DNA from: Hepatocystis sp. ex Piliocolobus tephrosceles
Lineage: Eukaryota > Apicomplexa > Aconoidasida > Haemosporida > Plasmodiidae
Direction: 5' to 3'
Length of the DNA stretch: 14,010 nucleotides
Assembly: GCA_902459845.2 (NCBI GenBank)
Contig: CABPSV020000533.1
Location: forward strand, 1 to 14,010
Below, in pieces: positions 1-7,276 of this stretch. Each line of letters opens with the position of its first letter. Positions within the stretch are counted from its first letter, which is position 1. Made by a program: the position numbers and the translations under genes. The notes below the pieces were generated by a model. The model was not told the DNA's origin. It searched no databases and was given only the letters and a program-made list of their open reading frames with translations.

Positions 1-3000
1 GTTCTATTAATACCATTTAGCGAAAACTTATTTTCATATCTACTTTTATTCATAGCACTTATATCTACGGTCATGTTTTTTTTTTCATTTGATTTTTTTA
101 ATGTGTTATCTTGATTTGTGTTGGTACTATTTTTCATAAAGTTTAAACCCGATACGTTTTCTTCGTTTCGACTGTTGTGTATATTGTTGTGTATATTGTT
201 GTGTATATTGTCGTGCATATTGTCGTGCATATTGTTGTGCATATTGTTGTGTATATTGTTGTGCATATTGTGCATATTGTTGTGCATATTGTCGTGCATA
301 TTGTTGTGCATATTGTCGTGCATATTGTTGTGCATATTGTTGTGCATATTGTCGTGCATATTGTTGTGCATATTGTCGTGCATATTGTCGTGTATATTGT
401 CGTGTATATTGTCGTACATATTGTCGTGTATATTGTTGTAGATAATAGTACCACCACGATTATCATTCCCACCACCACTTCTGTATGTATCACCACCACT
501 TCTGTATGTATCACCACCACTTCTGTATGTATCACCACCACTTCTGTATGTATCACCACCACTTCTGTATGTATCACCACCACTTCTGGATGTACCACCA
601 CCACTTCTGGATGTACCACCACCACTTCTGGATGTACCACCACTACTTTTCAGTATACCACTACTTTTCAGTATACCACTACTTTTCAGTATACCACTAC
701 CACTTTTGAGTATACCACTACCACTTTTGAGTACTCCACCACCACTTTCAATACTTTTATTCGATTTTTTATGTTTTAAGTAGTAACCATTTTCATTATT
801 GTCCTTATTTTTATTAAAAATTTTGTTTTTACTATCATGTATATATTTTTCAATATCTTTTAATTTTTCGTCATACTCTTCTTTGTGTATATTTTCTCCT
901 CTATCTTGTCCAAACTGTTGACTTAGGTTCTCAAATTCTGTTTTATTATTTGTTTGTGAAATGTTAACACCTTTTGATTTATCAAATATGGCAGATGTTT
1001 TAGTATACATGTTTGTATTCGTTTGAGCATGTTCTCTTTTATAAAATGAATCGCTCACATGATTTTCATCACAACTTATACTTCTACTACCACTCGTTTT
1101 TTTCAAATTAACATAATTATTTTTTATATCTTTATTATTCATCCAATTCGATGTTGTCTCTTGTTTCTTATCAATAAAATTCTGTATTTTATTTTTATTT
1201 GATTCATTTAAACATTCTTTCGTTTTATCTACCTTTTCATAATCATACATGTTTGGTTTATTTGTATCATTAACTGTGTTTAACGATATACTATTAGTTT
1301 TCCCAAAAATAAATTTATTTTCTAAATTTTTAAAAATTATACCACTTTTGCTTTTTTCAATTTTATTTTTTTTTTCATTATTATATGTTGAGTTAGTAAA
1401 AATGTTCTTTTCTAATGGTTTGACATCTATTATGTTAGTATCGGCGCGGGTGAATATATTATCCGCAAAGCTTACATTAGTATTACCATTGTGTGTCACA
1501 TCACCCGTAACATTACCAACAAAGGGTTTATCATTACCAACAAAGGGTTTATCATTACCAACAAAGGGTTTATCATTACCAATAAAAGCTTTATTATCCA
1601 TATCAATGCTTTGACCCCTTATATGCAACTCCTTTTTACTGTTATCCTTCATAACCATCTCATTGTGTTCCATTTCCTTTTTTAAAGAATTAAATTTTTT
1701 CAAAATACTATTATGGTTAAATATGTTACCAGTGTTTGTACTTCCATTTGAAAAATTCGGATCAAACAAATGACTCGTACTATTATTTATATTGTTAGTA
1801 CCATAATCCCCTAGTTTAACTTTTTTATTGGTCTCATTTTGTTTTGGAACATTTTCCAATTCTGTATCATTTCTATTATCGGTTAAACTGTATTCCTTAT
1901 TATAACCATTATGTTCTTTGAATATTTTTGACTCATATGTGTTGATAATATATTCGTTACCAGAATAATCATTTGTAGAACCTTTTTTTAAACTATCTTC
2001 TAAATTATTTTCTTCACTAATTACATTATTATTTTCAGTTGCACCTGCCAAATAAAAAGCTATAAATGGAGTGTTTGTACCATCATCTTCTTTTTCATCT
2101 TTTAAGTTTGATGGAGTTTCTAATTCACTCATATTCATTTTACCAGCTGTTTCACATTTTATATATTCATAATAATTCTTTGAAATTTTACTTGGAGTTT
2201 TATGCATGTCCACTTCATTATAATCCATTTTTTCCATCGAATTTATTTTGTTCATATAATCCACTTTTTCCATCGAATCCATGTTTAAATACATATGATC
2301 GTCGTTATGATTCTTGTTCGTATTATCAATAGTACCAGCAATAGTACCAGTAATAGTACCAGCATTAGTACCAGCATTAGTACCAGCAATAGTACTAGCA
2401 ATAGTACCAGCAATAGTACCAGCATTAGTACTAGCAATAGTACCAGCAATAGTACCAGCATTAGTACCAGCATTAGTACCAGCAATACTACCAGCATTAG
2501 TACCAGCAATACTACCATTATTATGAGCTGTAACAGATACTGCTTCTGTTGATTCAGTTTTGTTATTGTTATTAATATAACTATTACTTCTATTGTAAAT
2601 ATAACTATTACTTATATGGAAAGGACTATTATCTTCTATCGTATTACTATTGTCCTCATATACATCATCCACTAACCCCTGAACATAATCATAAGAATAT
2701 AAACCTACATCTAATTTATTAAAATCATCATCATCATTACTTTTTATTTTATTTAAAATTTCTTCTGTACTAGGTGTTTTATAATATTCTAATTGTTTGG
2801 TTAAATAACTATTTATTTGTGAATTGTTATCATTATCATATTTTGTATTATTATTTTTATTGTCATCACATGAATTTACATTTGTTTTATCAGAATAGAT
2901 ACTATTGTTTTTATTATCAGTTTGAGTTTTTACAGTACCTATCGTAGTATTACTACGCATTAATTCCTTATTTGATTTTATTAATGTTGTTAATCTATTA

Positions 3001-3677
3001 TAACTACTTATACTCTGTTTTAATAAATTGTTATGGCCTAAACTATTATTTGATGAACTTTTTCTCATATTTTCAATAGTAAATTTTTTTTCTAATAAAT
3101 TATTATTTTCTGTGCTTACATTATCTACATCGTTATATATGGTAGAATAACTTTTTTTTAAAAAACTGTTCTTACTACCGGTGTTATTATATCTGTATAA
3201 GTCTCCTTTTTTATCCATACCGATCGAAATGTTATTATTCATAAGATCATCATCGTTAGACGTAGTATTGCTTGCAGCTGTAGTAGTACTATTAATACGA
3301 GTAATATTATCATTTTTGTAATTCATACTGACTTGATTATTCATACTGACTTGATTATTCATACTGTCTTTATTATTCATACTGAATTGATTATTCATAT
3401 TGGCTTTATTATTCATACTAAGTCTATTATTCATACTTGTTTTCATTTTTTCAAAATTTGAAAATATTTTTTCAGCTGAATTATCACTTTCCTGTTTTTC
3501 TTCTTTAATTTCAATTTTATTAAGTCCTTCTTCAAATACTGTTTCTCTATCATTTAATGTCACATCTTTGTTGTCTCTTCTTCTTTTTAATATGTCATCA
3601 ATTTTTGTGATCGTTTTACATTTAATATATTTAAACAAATTATTATCTTTATCTTGAAAAAACTCATCATCACTCAT
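1..3677 (-). CDS. Large low-complexity, repeat-rich protein, partial (3' end off the left edge); possibly BRC-repeat-containing
   Basis: I translated this frame by hand from the ATG at 3677-3675 (MSDDEFFQDKDNNLFKYIKC...) and found no stop down to base 3, giving 1,225 codons plus two bases. The C-terminus lies outside the window. The start follows an A-rich leader (aataacaATG) and a 28-T tract, and no in-frame stretch upstream looks coding. No family is recognised with certainty. The protein is rich in Asn, Lys, Asp and Ser, and hydrophilic throughout, with no signal peptide or membrane segment. It carries six in-frame repeat tracts: SMNN hexamers (residues 81-119), AGTN/AGTI tetramers (388-450), DKPFVGN heptamers (695-722), GILKSS-type (983-1012), SGGDTYR heptamers (1012-1069) and HNNI/HDNM (1080-1168). 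Four TP dipeptides (Thr 301, 494, 521, 536) are possible proline-directed phosphosites. Weak BRC-like stretches (505-519, 541-554, 642-662, 742-760, 898-907) raise a BRCA2-like possibility. The conserved BRCA2 DNA-binding domain would be downstream and cannot be checked here. The gene is real with high confidence; the identity is open. Confidence 0.88.
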   Translation of the reverse strand, partial: MSDDEFFQDKDNNLFKYIKCKTITKIDDILKRRRDNKDVTLNDRETVFEEGLNKIEIKEEKQESDNSAEKIFSNFEKMKTSMNNRLSMNNKANMNNQFSMNNKDSMNNQVSMNNQVSMNYKNDNITRINSTTTAASNTTSNDDDLMNNNISIGMDKKGDLYRYNNTGSKNSFLKKSYSTIYNDVDNVSTENNNLLEKKFTIENMRKSSSNNSLGHNNLLKQSISSYNRLTTLIKSNKELMRSNTTIGTVKTQTDNKNNSIYSDKTNVNSCDDNKNNNTKYDNDNNSQINSYLTKQLEYYKTPSTEEILNKIKSNDDDDFNKLDVGLYSYDYVQGLVDDVYEDNSNTIEDNSPFHISNSYIYNRSNSYINNNNKTESTEAVSVTAHNNGSIAGTNAGSIAGTNAGTNAGTIAGTIASTNAGTIAGTIASTIAGTNAGTNAGTITGTIAGTIDNTNKNHNDDHMYLNMDSMEKVDYMNKINSMEKMDYNEVDMHKTPSKISKNYYEYIKCETAGKMNMSELETPSNLKDEKEDDGTNTPFIAFYLAGATENNNVISEENNLEDSLKKGSTNDYSGNEYIINTYESKIFKEHNGYNKEYSLTDNRNDTELENVPKQNETNKKVKLGDYGTNNINNSTSHLFDPNFSNGSTNTGNIFNHNSILKKFNSLKKEMEHNEMVMKDNSKKELHIRGQSIDMDNKAFIGNDKPFVGNDKPFVGNDKPFVGNVTGDVTHNGNTNVSFADNIFTRADTNIIDVKPLEKNIFTNSTYNNEKKNKIEKSKSGIIFKNLENKFIFGKTNSISLNTVNDTNKPNMYDYEKVDKTKECLNESNKNKIQNFIDKKQETTSNWMNNKDIKNNYVNLKKTSGSRSISCDENHVSDSFYKREHAQTNTNMYTKTSAIFDKSKGVNISQTNNKTEFENLSQQFGQDRGENIHKEEYDEKLKDIEKYIHDSKNKIFNKNKDNNENGYYLKHKKSNKSIESGGGVLKSGSGILKSGSGILKSSGILKSSGILKSSGGTSRSGGGTSRSGGGTSRSGGDTYRSGGDTYRSGGDTYRSGGDTYRSGGDTYRSGGGNDNRGGTIIYNNIHDNMYDNIHDNIHDNMHDNMHNNMHDNMHNNMHNNMHDNMHNNMHDNMHNNMHNMHNNIHNNMHNNMHDNMHDNIHNNIHNNIHNSRNEENVSGLNFMKNSTNTNQDNTLKKSNEKKNMTVDISAMNKSRYENKFSLNGINR
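174..440 (-). repeat. 12-bp coding repeat (HNNI / HDNM tetrapeptide)
   Basis: About 22 copies of a 12-bp unit (plus strand attgttgtgcat with T/C and C/T variants) encode His-Asn/Asp-Asn-Ile/Met, residues about 1080-1168 of the left gene. One unit, near 268, is shortened to 9 bp and keeps the frame, consistent with selection on the coding frame. Confidence 0.93.
471..644 (-). repeat. 21-bp coding repeat (SGGDTYR / SGGGTSR heptapeptide)
   Basis: Eight 21-bp units beginning at 480 (tct-gta-tgt-atc-acc-acc-act on the plus strand). The five nearest the C-terminus read SGGDTYR; the three before them are SGGGTSR-type. Residues about 1012-1069. The block is Gly/Ser/Arg-rich, lacks Asn and is visibly more GC-rich than the rest of the gene. 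Confidence 0.93.
645..737 (-). repeat. 18-bp coding repeat (GILKSS / GILKSG)
   Basis: Five degenerate units encode Gly-Ile/Val-Leu-Lys-Ser-Ser/Gly (18 or 21 bp on the plus strand, core ttttcagtatacc or ttttgagtatacc), residues about 983-1012. It runs directly into the SGGDTYR array, and the shared ccaccact/ccactact core suggests one array arose from the other. Confidence 0.85.
1512..1595 (-). repeat. 21-bp coding repeat (DKPFVGN heptapeptide, 4 copies)
   Basis: Four 21-bp units at 1512, 1533, 1554 and 1575. Three are identical (DKPFVGN); the first in protein order has diverged (DKAFIGN). Residues 695-722. The near-identity of three copies points to recent duplication. Confidence 0.92.
2328..2516 (-). 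repeat. 12-bp coding repeat (AGTN / AGTI tetrapeptide)
   Basis: About 16 copies of a 12-bp unit (plus strand agtaccagcaat/agtaccagcatt) encode Ala-Gly-Thr-Asn/Ile with occasional Ser, residues 388-450. Alternate frames on both strands are also open across the tract, which makes shadow ORFs that are not genes. Confidence 0.93.
3321..3437 (-). repeat. 18-bp coding repeat (SMNNxx hexapeptide, about 7 copies)
   Basis: Seven units of 18 bp with a conserved attattcatact core encode Ser-Met-Asn-Asn plus two variable residues (QV, QV, KD, QF, KA, RL), residues 81-119 near the N-terminus. The MNN core recurs in the kleisin's MNNS array. Confidence 0.9.
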
Positions 3678-3710
3678 TGTTATTAATAATACTGTTTTAT
3701 GATGTTCATG

Positions 3711-3738
3711 TTTTTTTTTTTTTTTTTTTTTTTTTTTT
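3711..3738. repeat. Poly(T) tract, 28 T
   Basis: A pure T run 34 bp upstream of the left gene's ATG; poly(A) on that gene's coding strand, so within its likely 5' UTR or core promoter. Such poly(dA:dT) tracts are typical of Plasmodium upstream regions and tend to exclude nucleosomes. Confidence 0.9.
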
Positions 3739-3982
3739 CATTTAACCAGAACTCGATGCTCGTGTAGGCCCTTATTATCACTTTCTATCACTTTCTATTA
3801 CTTTTTTTTTTCAATTATTACGTAACTGGCCTTTATCTATTTACCTCTCTATAATTTGTTATTTTTTATTTTTTTTTGCGTTAGCGTGTTCGCACCCTTT
3901 TTGTTCATGACAATAATTACTTTTTATTTCATGCACAAACACGAGCGCATAAATATATAATAACACGACTTTTTTTTTTATA

Positions 3983-4066
3983 TTTTTCTCAGTCAATTTT
4001 TCTCTGTCAATTTTTCTCAATAAATTTTTCTCAATAAATTTTTCTCAGTCAATTTTTCTCTGTCAA
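3983..4066. repeat. 14-bp minisatellite (tttttctcagtcaa), 6 copies
   Basis: Exactly 84 bp, six units of 14 bp with cagtcaa, ctgtcaa and caataaa variants arranged nearly as a mirror (cagt, ctgt, caat, caat, cagt, ctgt). It runs directly into a 25-T tract at 4067-4091. Confidence 0.9.
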
Positions 4067-4091
4067 TTTTTTTTTTTTTTTTTTTTTTTTT
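4067..4091. repeat. Poly(T) tract, 25 T
   Basis: A pure T run directly continuing the 14-bp minisatellite, whose own units begin with five T. Confidence 0.9.
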
Positions 4092-4405
4092 GTGTTTTCT
4101 TGGTAACAGTGTACATACAATGTTTTATTACCACTTATTGCAACCGGTAATATTAATAATAGATATATATATTTGTACATATAGGTATGTTCGTTTTATC
4201 TGTTTTAGCATTGATGTTATATTTTAATAATGTTAAGAGTATGGTAAAATTTGACACTAAATAAAAAATTATTCTTTTATACTAAAAAAAATTTCCATAT
4301 ATATATATATATACACACATATATATATGTATATATCCAATAAAGTTGATTAATGAGGTGGTGTTAAATGTTTAGACATTACAGATAATTATTAGACCGT
4401 ATTGT

Positions 4406-4531
4406 TTGGTTCGGTTCGGTTTGATTCGGTTCAGTTCGGTTAAGTTTGGTTAAGTTCGATTAAGTTTGGTTAAGTTCGGTTAAGTTTGGTTAAGTTCGGT
4501 TCAATACGGTTAAGTTCAGTTAAGTTCGGTT
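4406..4531. repeat. 5/10-bp minisatellite (ggttaagttc family)
   Basis: Twelve or so decamers of the form ggttaagttc/ggttaagttt, preceded by ggttc pentamers. The plus strand carries nearly all the G and few C, a strong strand asymmetry. It lies about 730-855 bp upstream of the left gene's ATG. Confidence 0.88.
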
Positions 4532-4852
4532 TATTTATTTATTTTTTTTATGTATAACTTTTATCAAACGGCGTTTTTATAATATATTTTGTCCCTCTAA
4601 CAATTTCAAAAAAAAGCTAGGACATTAAAAAGTAGATTTTAATTTAAAAAAAAAATAAAAAAATTCTGTTCACATATATTTTCATTTATAACTAATGATT
4701 ATTAATTGTATTATTTAAAAAAATATGAAATTTATTTTACAAAAACATGTATATATATATATATTCTTAATATATATATATATTTTTTTTTTTTACATAC
4801 ATATAATTGTTCTTATGTATGCATATGCGAACTTAAAAAAAATGCATTATAC

Positions 4853-4854
<2 letters not shown>

Positions 4855-4903
<49 letters not shown>

Positions 4904-4905
4904 GT
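4855..4905. repeat. (TA)n microsatellite
   Basis: About 50 bp of nearly perfect alternating TA, interrupted once by tg. Shorter (TA)n runs recur at about 4297-4336 and 5341-5362. Confidence 0.9.
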
Positions 4906-5195
4906 TTATAACGTATTATATATACAGTTTGTTCATTTGTTTAATACCTACTGGATATGCATATGTACATGTGCGTAGTAAATCATTACTCATTCCGCAT
5001 TTCGTAGTCGTAGGAATAATCACTAATAATAAATATTAATCGAAAAAAAAAAAAAAAATGCTGCTTACAAATAATTACAAAAAAAAATAAAAATTAAAAT
5101 AAAAAGGAAATATGTTATTCTTTCATAAAATTTAAAAAAAAAAATTGCAACATACACGAAATTGTTAAAAATATAATAAAGCATATTTGTTGAAG

Positions 5196-5220
5196 AAAAA
5201 AAAAAAAAAAAAAAAAAAAA
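5196..5220. repeat. Poly(A) tract, 25 A
   Basis: A pure A run in intergenic sequence, with a 16-base A run nearby at 5043-5058. Confidence 0.9.
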
Positions 5221-5463
5221 TAAAAAGAACATATATATATATTTATACACACATAACGTTAGCGATAGTTAATTTTACATTGACATGCATTAATTTATGA
5301 TCGTTATCTTAAAAAAATGTATCAATAAAATAGTTATATTGTATATATATATATATATATATACACACATTTAATAAAACATAAGCTGCGCTTTAAAAAT
5401 AAATATATACTTAATTGTTAACAAAAATGGGAGTTATTTGTTTATATATATTTAAACAGTGGA

Positions 5464-5466
<3 letters not shown>

Positions 5467-5496
<30 letters not shown>
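5467..5496. repeat. Poly(T) tract, 30 T
   Basis: A pure T run ending about 10 bp before the AAGTAGTACATG minisatellite. Confidence 0.9.
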
Positions 5497-5497
<1 letters not shown>

Positions 5498-5505
5498 TTA
5501 AACAA

Positions 5506-5625
5506 TAAAGTAGTAAATAAAGTGGTAAATTAAGTAGTACATGAAGTAGTACATGAAGTAGTACATGAAGTAGTAAATGAAGTAGTAAATGAAGTAGCAT
5601 ATAAAATAGTAACATGAAGTAGTGG
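5506..5625. repeat. 12-bp minisatellite (aagtagtacatg / aagtagtaaatg)
   Basis: About nine degenerate 12-bp units; the central ones (5532-5590) are nearly exact and the flanking ones decay. The 12-bp period leaves open frames on the minus strand, but the reading is only Thr/Ser or Leu repeats with no protein-like sequence, so I do not call a gene. Confidence 0.88.
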
Positions 5626-5934
5626 ACATGCGTTAGTTGTTGATATATGCTCGTGGCATAAATATATATATATATGTGTATATAAATATATGTACGTTTT
5701 ATCAACTCGCATTTGTTTTTACCTCATTATACTTTTTTAAAAATGAGTAATAAAATATTTACATTCAATATTTTTGCGTTTTCTTTTAATAAAAATCACA
5801 CGCGTAGTTGTTATTTAAAGAAAAAATTAGTATACATGGACGTCTCCGTCTGCGTATACGCGCATGCATATATAATATTTGAACGTTGCTTATAAAAAAA
5901 AAAAATTGCAAATGTGTTTTTTTTTATAATTTCA

Positions 5935-6156
5935 TTACAGCCAAGTTTAGCCAAGTTTAGCCAAGTATAGCCAAGTATAGCCAAGTATAGCCAATTACAG
6001 CCAATTACAGCCAAGTATAGCCAATTACAGCCAATTACAGCCAAGTATAGCCAATTACAGCCAAGTATAGCCAATTACAGCCAATTACAGCCAATTACAG
6101 CCAAGTATAGCCAATTACAGCCAATTACAGCCAAGTATAGCCAATTACAGCCAATT
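5935..6156. repeat. 10-bp minisatellite (ccaattacag / ccaagtatag), 21 full units
   Basis: Twenty-one exact-length decamers from 5941 to 6150, with flanking partial units. Three unit types occur: ccaagtttag (first two), ccaagtatag and ccaattacag. The order contains repeated TTG-type triplets (two ccaattacag then one ccaagtatag), giving a higher-order 30-bp period. Confidence 0.95.
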
Positions 6157-6431
6157 TTTGTACACCAATGTAGAAACATTTGCATACATTATAGTAATTC
6201 TTTTAATAATTGTTTTAATAATGTATTCAAAAGTTAATTTACAATTTTCAAAAGATACGTCAAAAAAAATAGGACATACATACATGAAAATGTTATGTAT
6301 AAGTACGTATATAGCGTCAAATGTATTTATTTATGCATTCTATAATATATAACGCTAAAGAGTGATGCACCGACACATCCAATATTAATACATATACATA
6401 ATATATTTTACCTTTTTTATAAAATATGTAC

Positions 6432-6433
<2 letters not shown>

Positions 6434-6463
<30 letters not shown>
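6434..6463. repeat. Poly(A) tract, about 30 A
   Basis: A pure A run directly joined to the ccattgcaaaaaaa minisatellite. Confidence 0.9.
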
Positions 6464-6465
<2 letters not shown>

Positions 6466-6828
6466 ATTACAAAAAAGCTATTACAAAAAAACCATTGCAA
6501 AAAAAACCATTGCAAAAAAAGCCATTGCAAAAAAAACCATTGCAAAAAAACCATTGCAAAAAAAGCCATTGCAAAAAAAACCATTGCAAAAAAAGCCATT
6601 GCAAAAAAAACCATTGCAAAAAAAACCATTGCAAAAAAAACCATTGCAAAAAAAGCCATTGCAAAAAAACCATTGCAAAAAAAACCATTGCAAAAAAAGC
6701 CATTGCAAAAAAAGCCATTGCAAAAAAAGCCATTGCAAAAAAAACCATTGCAAAAAAAACCATTGCAAAAAAAGCCATTGCAAAAAAAGCCATTGCAAAA
6801 AAAGCCATTGCAAAAAAAGCCATTGCAT
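6464..6828. repeat. 14/15-bp minisatellite (ccattgcaaaaaaa), 25 copies
   Basis: I count 25 units. They vary as gccattgc with seven A (mostly 14-15 bp) and ccattgc with seven or eight A; the first two units have cattac or tattac. The A-run length differs from unit to unit, as expected from slippage. The repeat is open in several frames on both strands (KKPLQ, CKKNH, FFAMV), but none has a non-repeat domain, so these are not genes. Confidence 0.95.
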
Positions 6829-6905
6829 AATAGACTTTAATGAGTCTACACACGTTCAGCAATTCAATGGTACCAATATGTATATAAAAAAATAGGAAAA
6901 CTTAT

Positions 6906-7075
6906 ATAGGAATTGTTATATAGGAATTGTTATGTAGGAATTGTTATGTAGGAATTGTTATGTAGGAATTGTTATGTAGGAATTGTTATGTAGGAATTGT
7001 TATGTAGGAACTATTATGTAAGAACTATTATGTAAGAACTATTATGTAGGAACTATTATATAGGAACTGTTATAT
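6906..7075. repeat. 14-bp minisatellite (gtaggaattgttat), 12 copies
   Basis: Twelve 14-bp units. The first two read ataggaattgttat, five read gtaggaattgttat, and the last ones shift to aggaactattat or aagaactattat: a polarised series of variants, as expected for array growth at one end. It lies about 200-370 bp beyond the kleisin stop codon, in or after its 3' UTR. Confidence 0.92.
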
Positions 7076-7221
7076 ATGGACACATTCACGTGCTTTCTTA
7101 TAAAACGACACACATACAGGAGCTCTAAACTTGTGATGACTTACACATCACTGTAAATTCATATACTAACACAAAAAAAAAAAAAAAAATAAATAAAAAT
7201 AAAAAATAGATTGGTAAAAAC

Positions 7222-7264
7222 GAACCTACCAAAAACTCCTCCCTTCCCCTCCCCCTTTTCTTCC
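7222..7264 (-). other. G-rich tract just downstream of the kleisin stop codon
   Basis: On the minus (coding) strand this reads as runs of 5, 4, 3 and 2 G separated by one or two A (core gggggaggggaagggagg). It starts about 12 bases after the stop codon, so it should be in the kleisin 3' UTR. In DNA this AT-rich it is a conspicuous purine island and could fold as a two-tetrad G-quadruplex. The composition is visible; the fold is inferred. Confidence 0.55.
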
Positions 7265-7276
7265 ATTTTTTTCTAC

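Larger units (their letters stand above)
3678..7276. other. Intergenic region between the kleisin 3' end and the left gene's start; no gene found
   Basis: No ATG-started frame here has protein-like composition. The longer open frames are products of the tandem repeats (TTGCAAAA, CCAATTACAG and AAGTAGTACATG arrays) or lack an ATG. The region should hold the kleisin 3' UTR and terminator at its right end and the promoter and 5' UTR of the left gene at its left end, since both genes run right to left. It is dominated by homopolymers, (TA)n and six minisatellites listed separately. Stretches not covered by those entries (about 4092-4405, 4532-4850, 4910-5190, 5222-5460, 5626-5934, 6157-6433) show only AT-rich sequence with short A/T runs. 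Confidence 0.75.

Noticed and set aside
143..779. Alternative open frames on both strands (MVVHPEVVVV..., MYIVVYIVV..., MYHHHFC...) over the left gene's repeats
   Set aside because: Their sequence is only the out-of-frame translation of the 12- and 21-bp arrays. The true frame is fixed by the ATG at 3677 and the long non-repeat sequence on both sides.
2285..2552. Frames reading VLLLVLM or STSNSTS
   Set aside because: Shadow translations of the AGTN/AGTI repeat in other frames; no non-repeat domain attached.
5442..5712. Minus-strand frames with TTSCTTSF or LLHVLLHV repeats
   Set aside because: Products of the 12-bp aagtagtacatg array and the adjacent poly(T); no protein-like remainder.
6158..6352. 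64-codon frame with a membrane-like segment (IVILLIIVLIMY)
   Set aside because: It begins at TTG, not ATG, directly out of the 10-bp repeat array, and Ile/Leu/Tyr-rich composition is what AT-rich noncoding DNA gives. No splice context supports an internal exon.
6426..6895. [22 protein letters not shown] and FLQWFFL frames
   Set aside because: All are translations of the ccattgcaaaaaaa minisatellite, open in several frames on both strands because the unit has no in-frame stops.
3678..7276. Centromere, considered because of the long AT-rich tandem-repeat gap
   Set aside because: Plasmodium centromeres are more uniformly AT-rich (above about 97%). This gap has G/C-containing repeats throughout and a normal intergenic layout.
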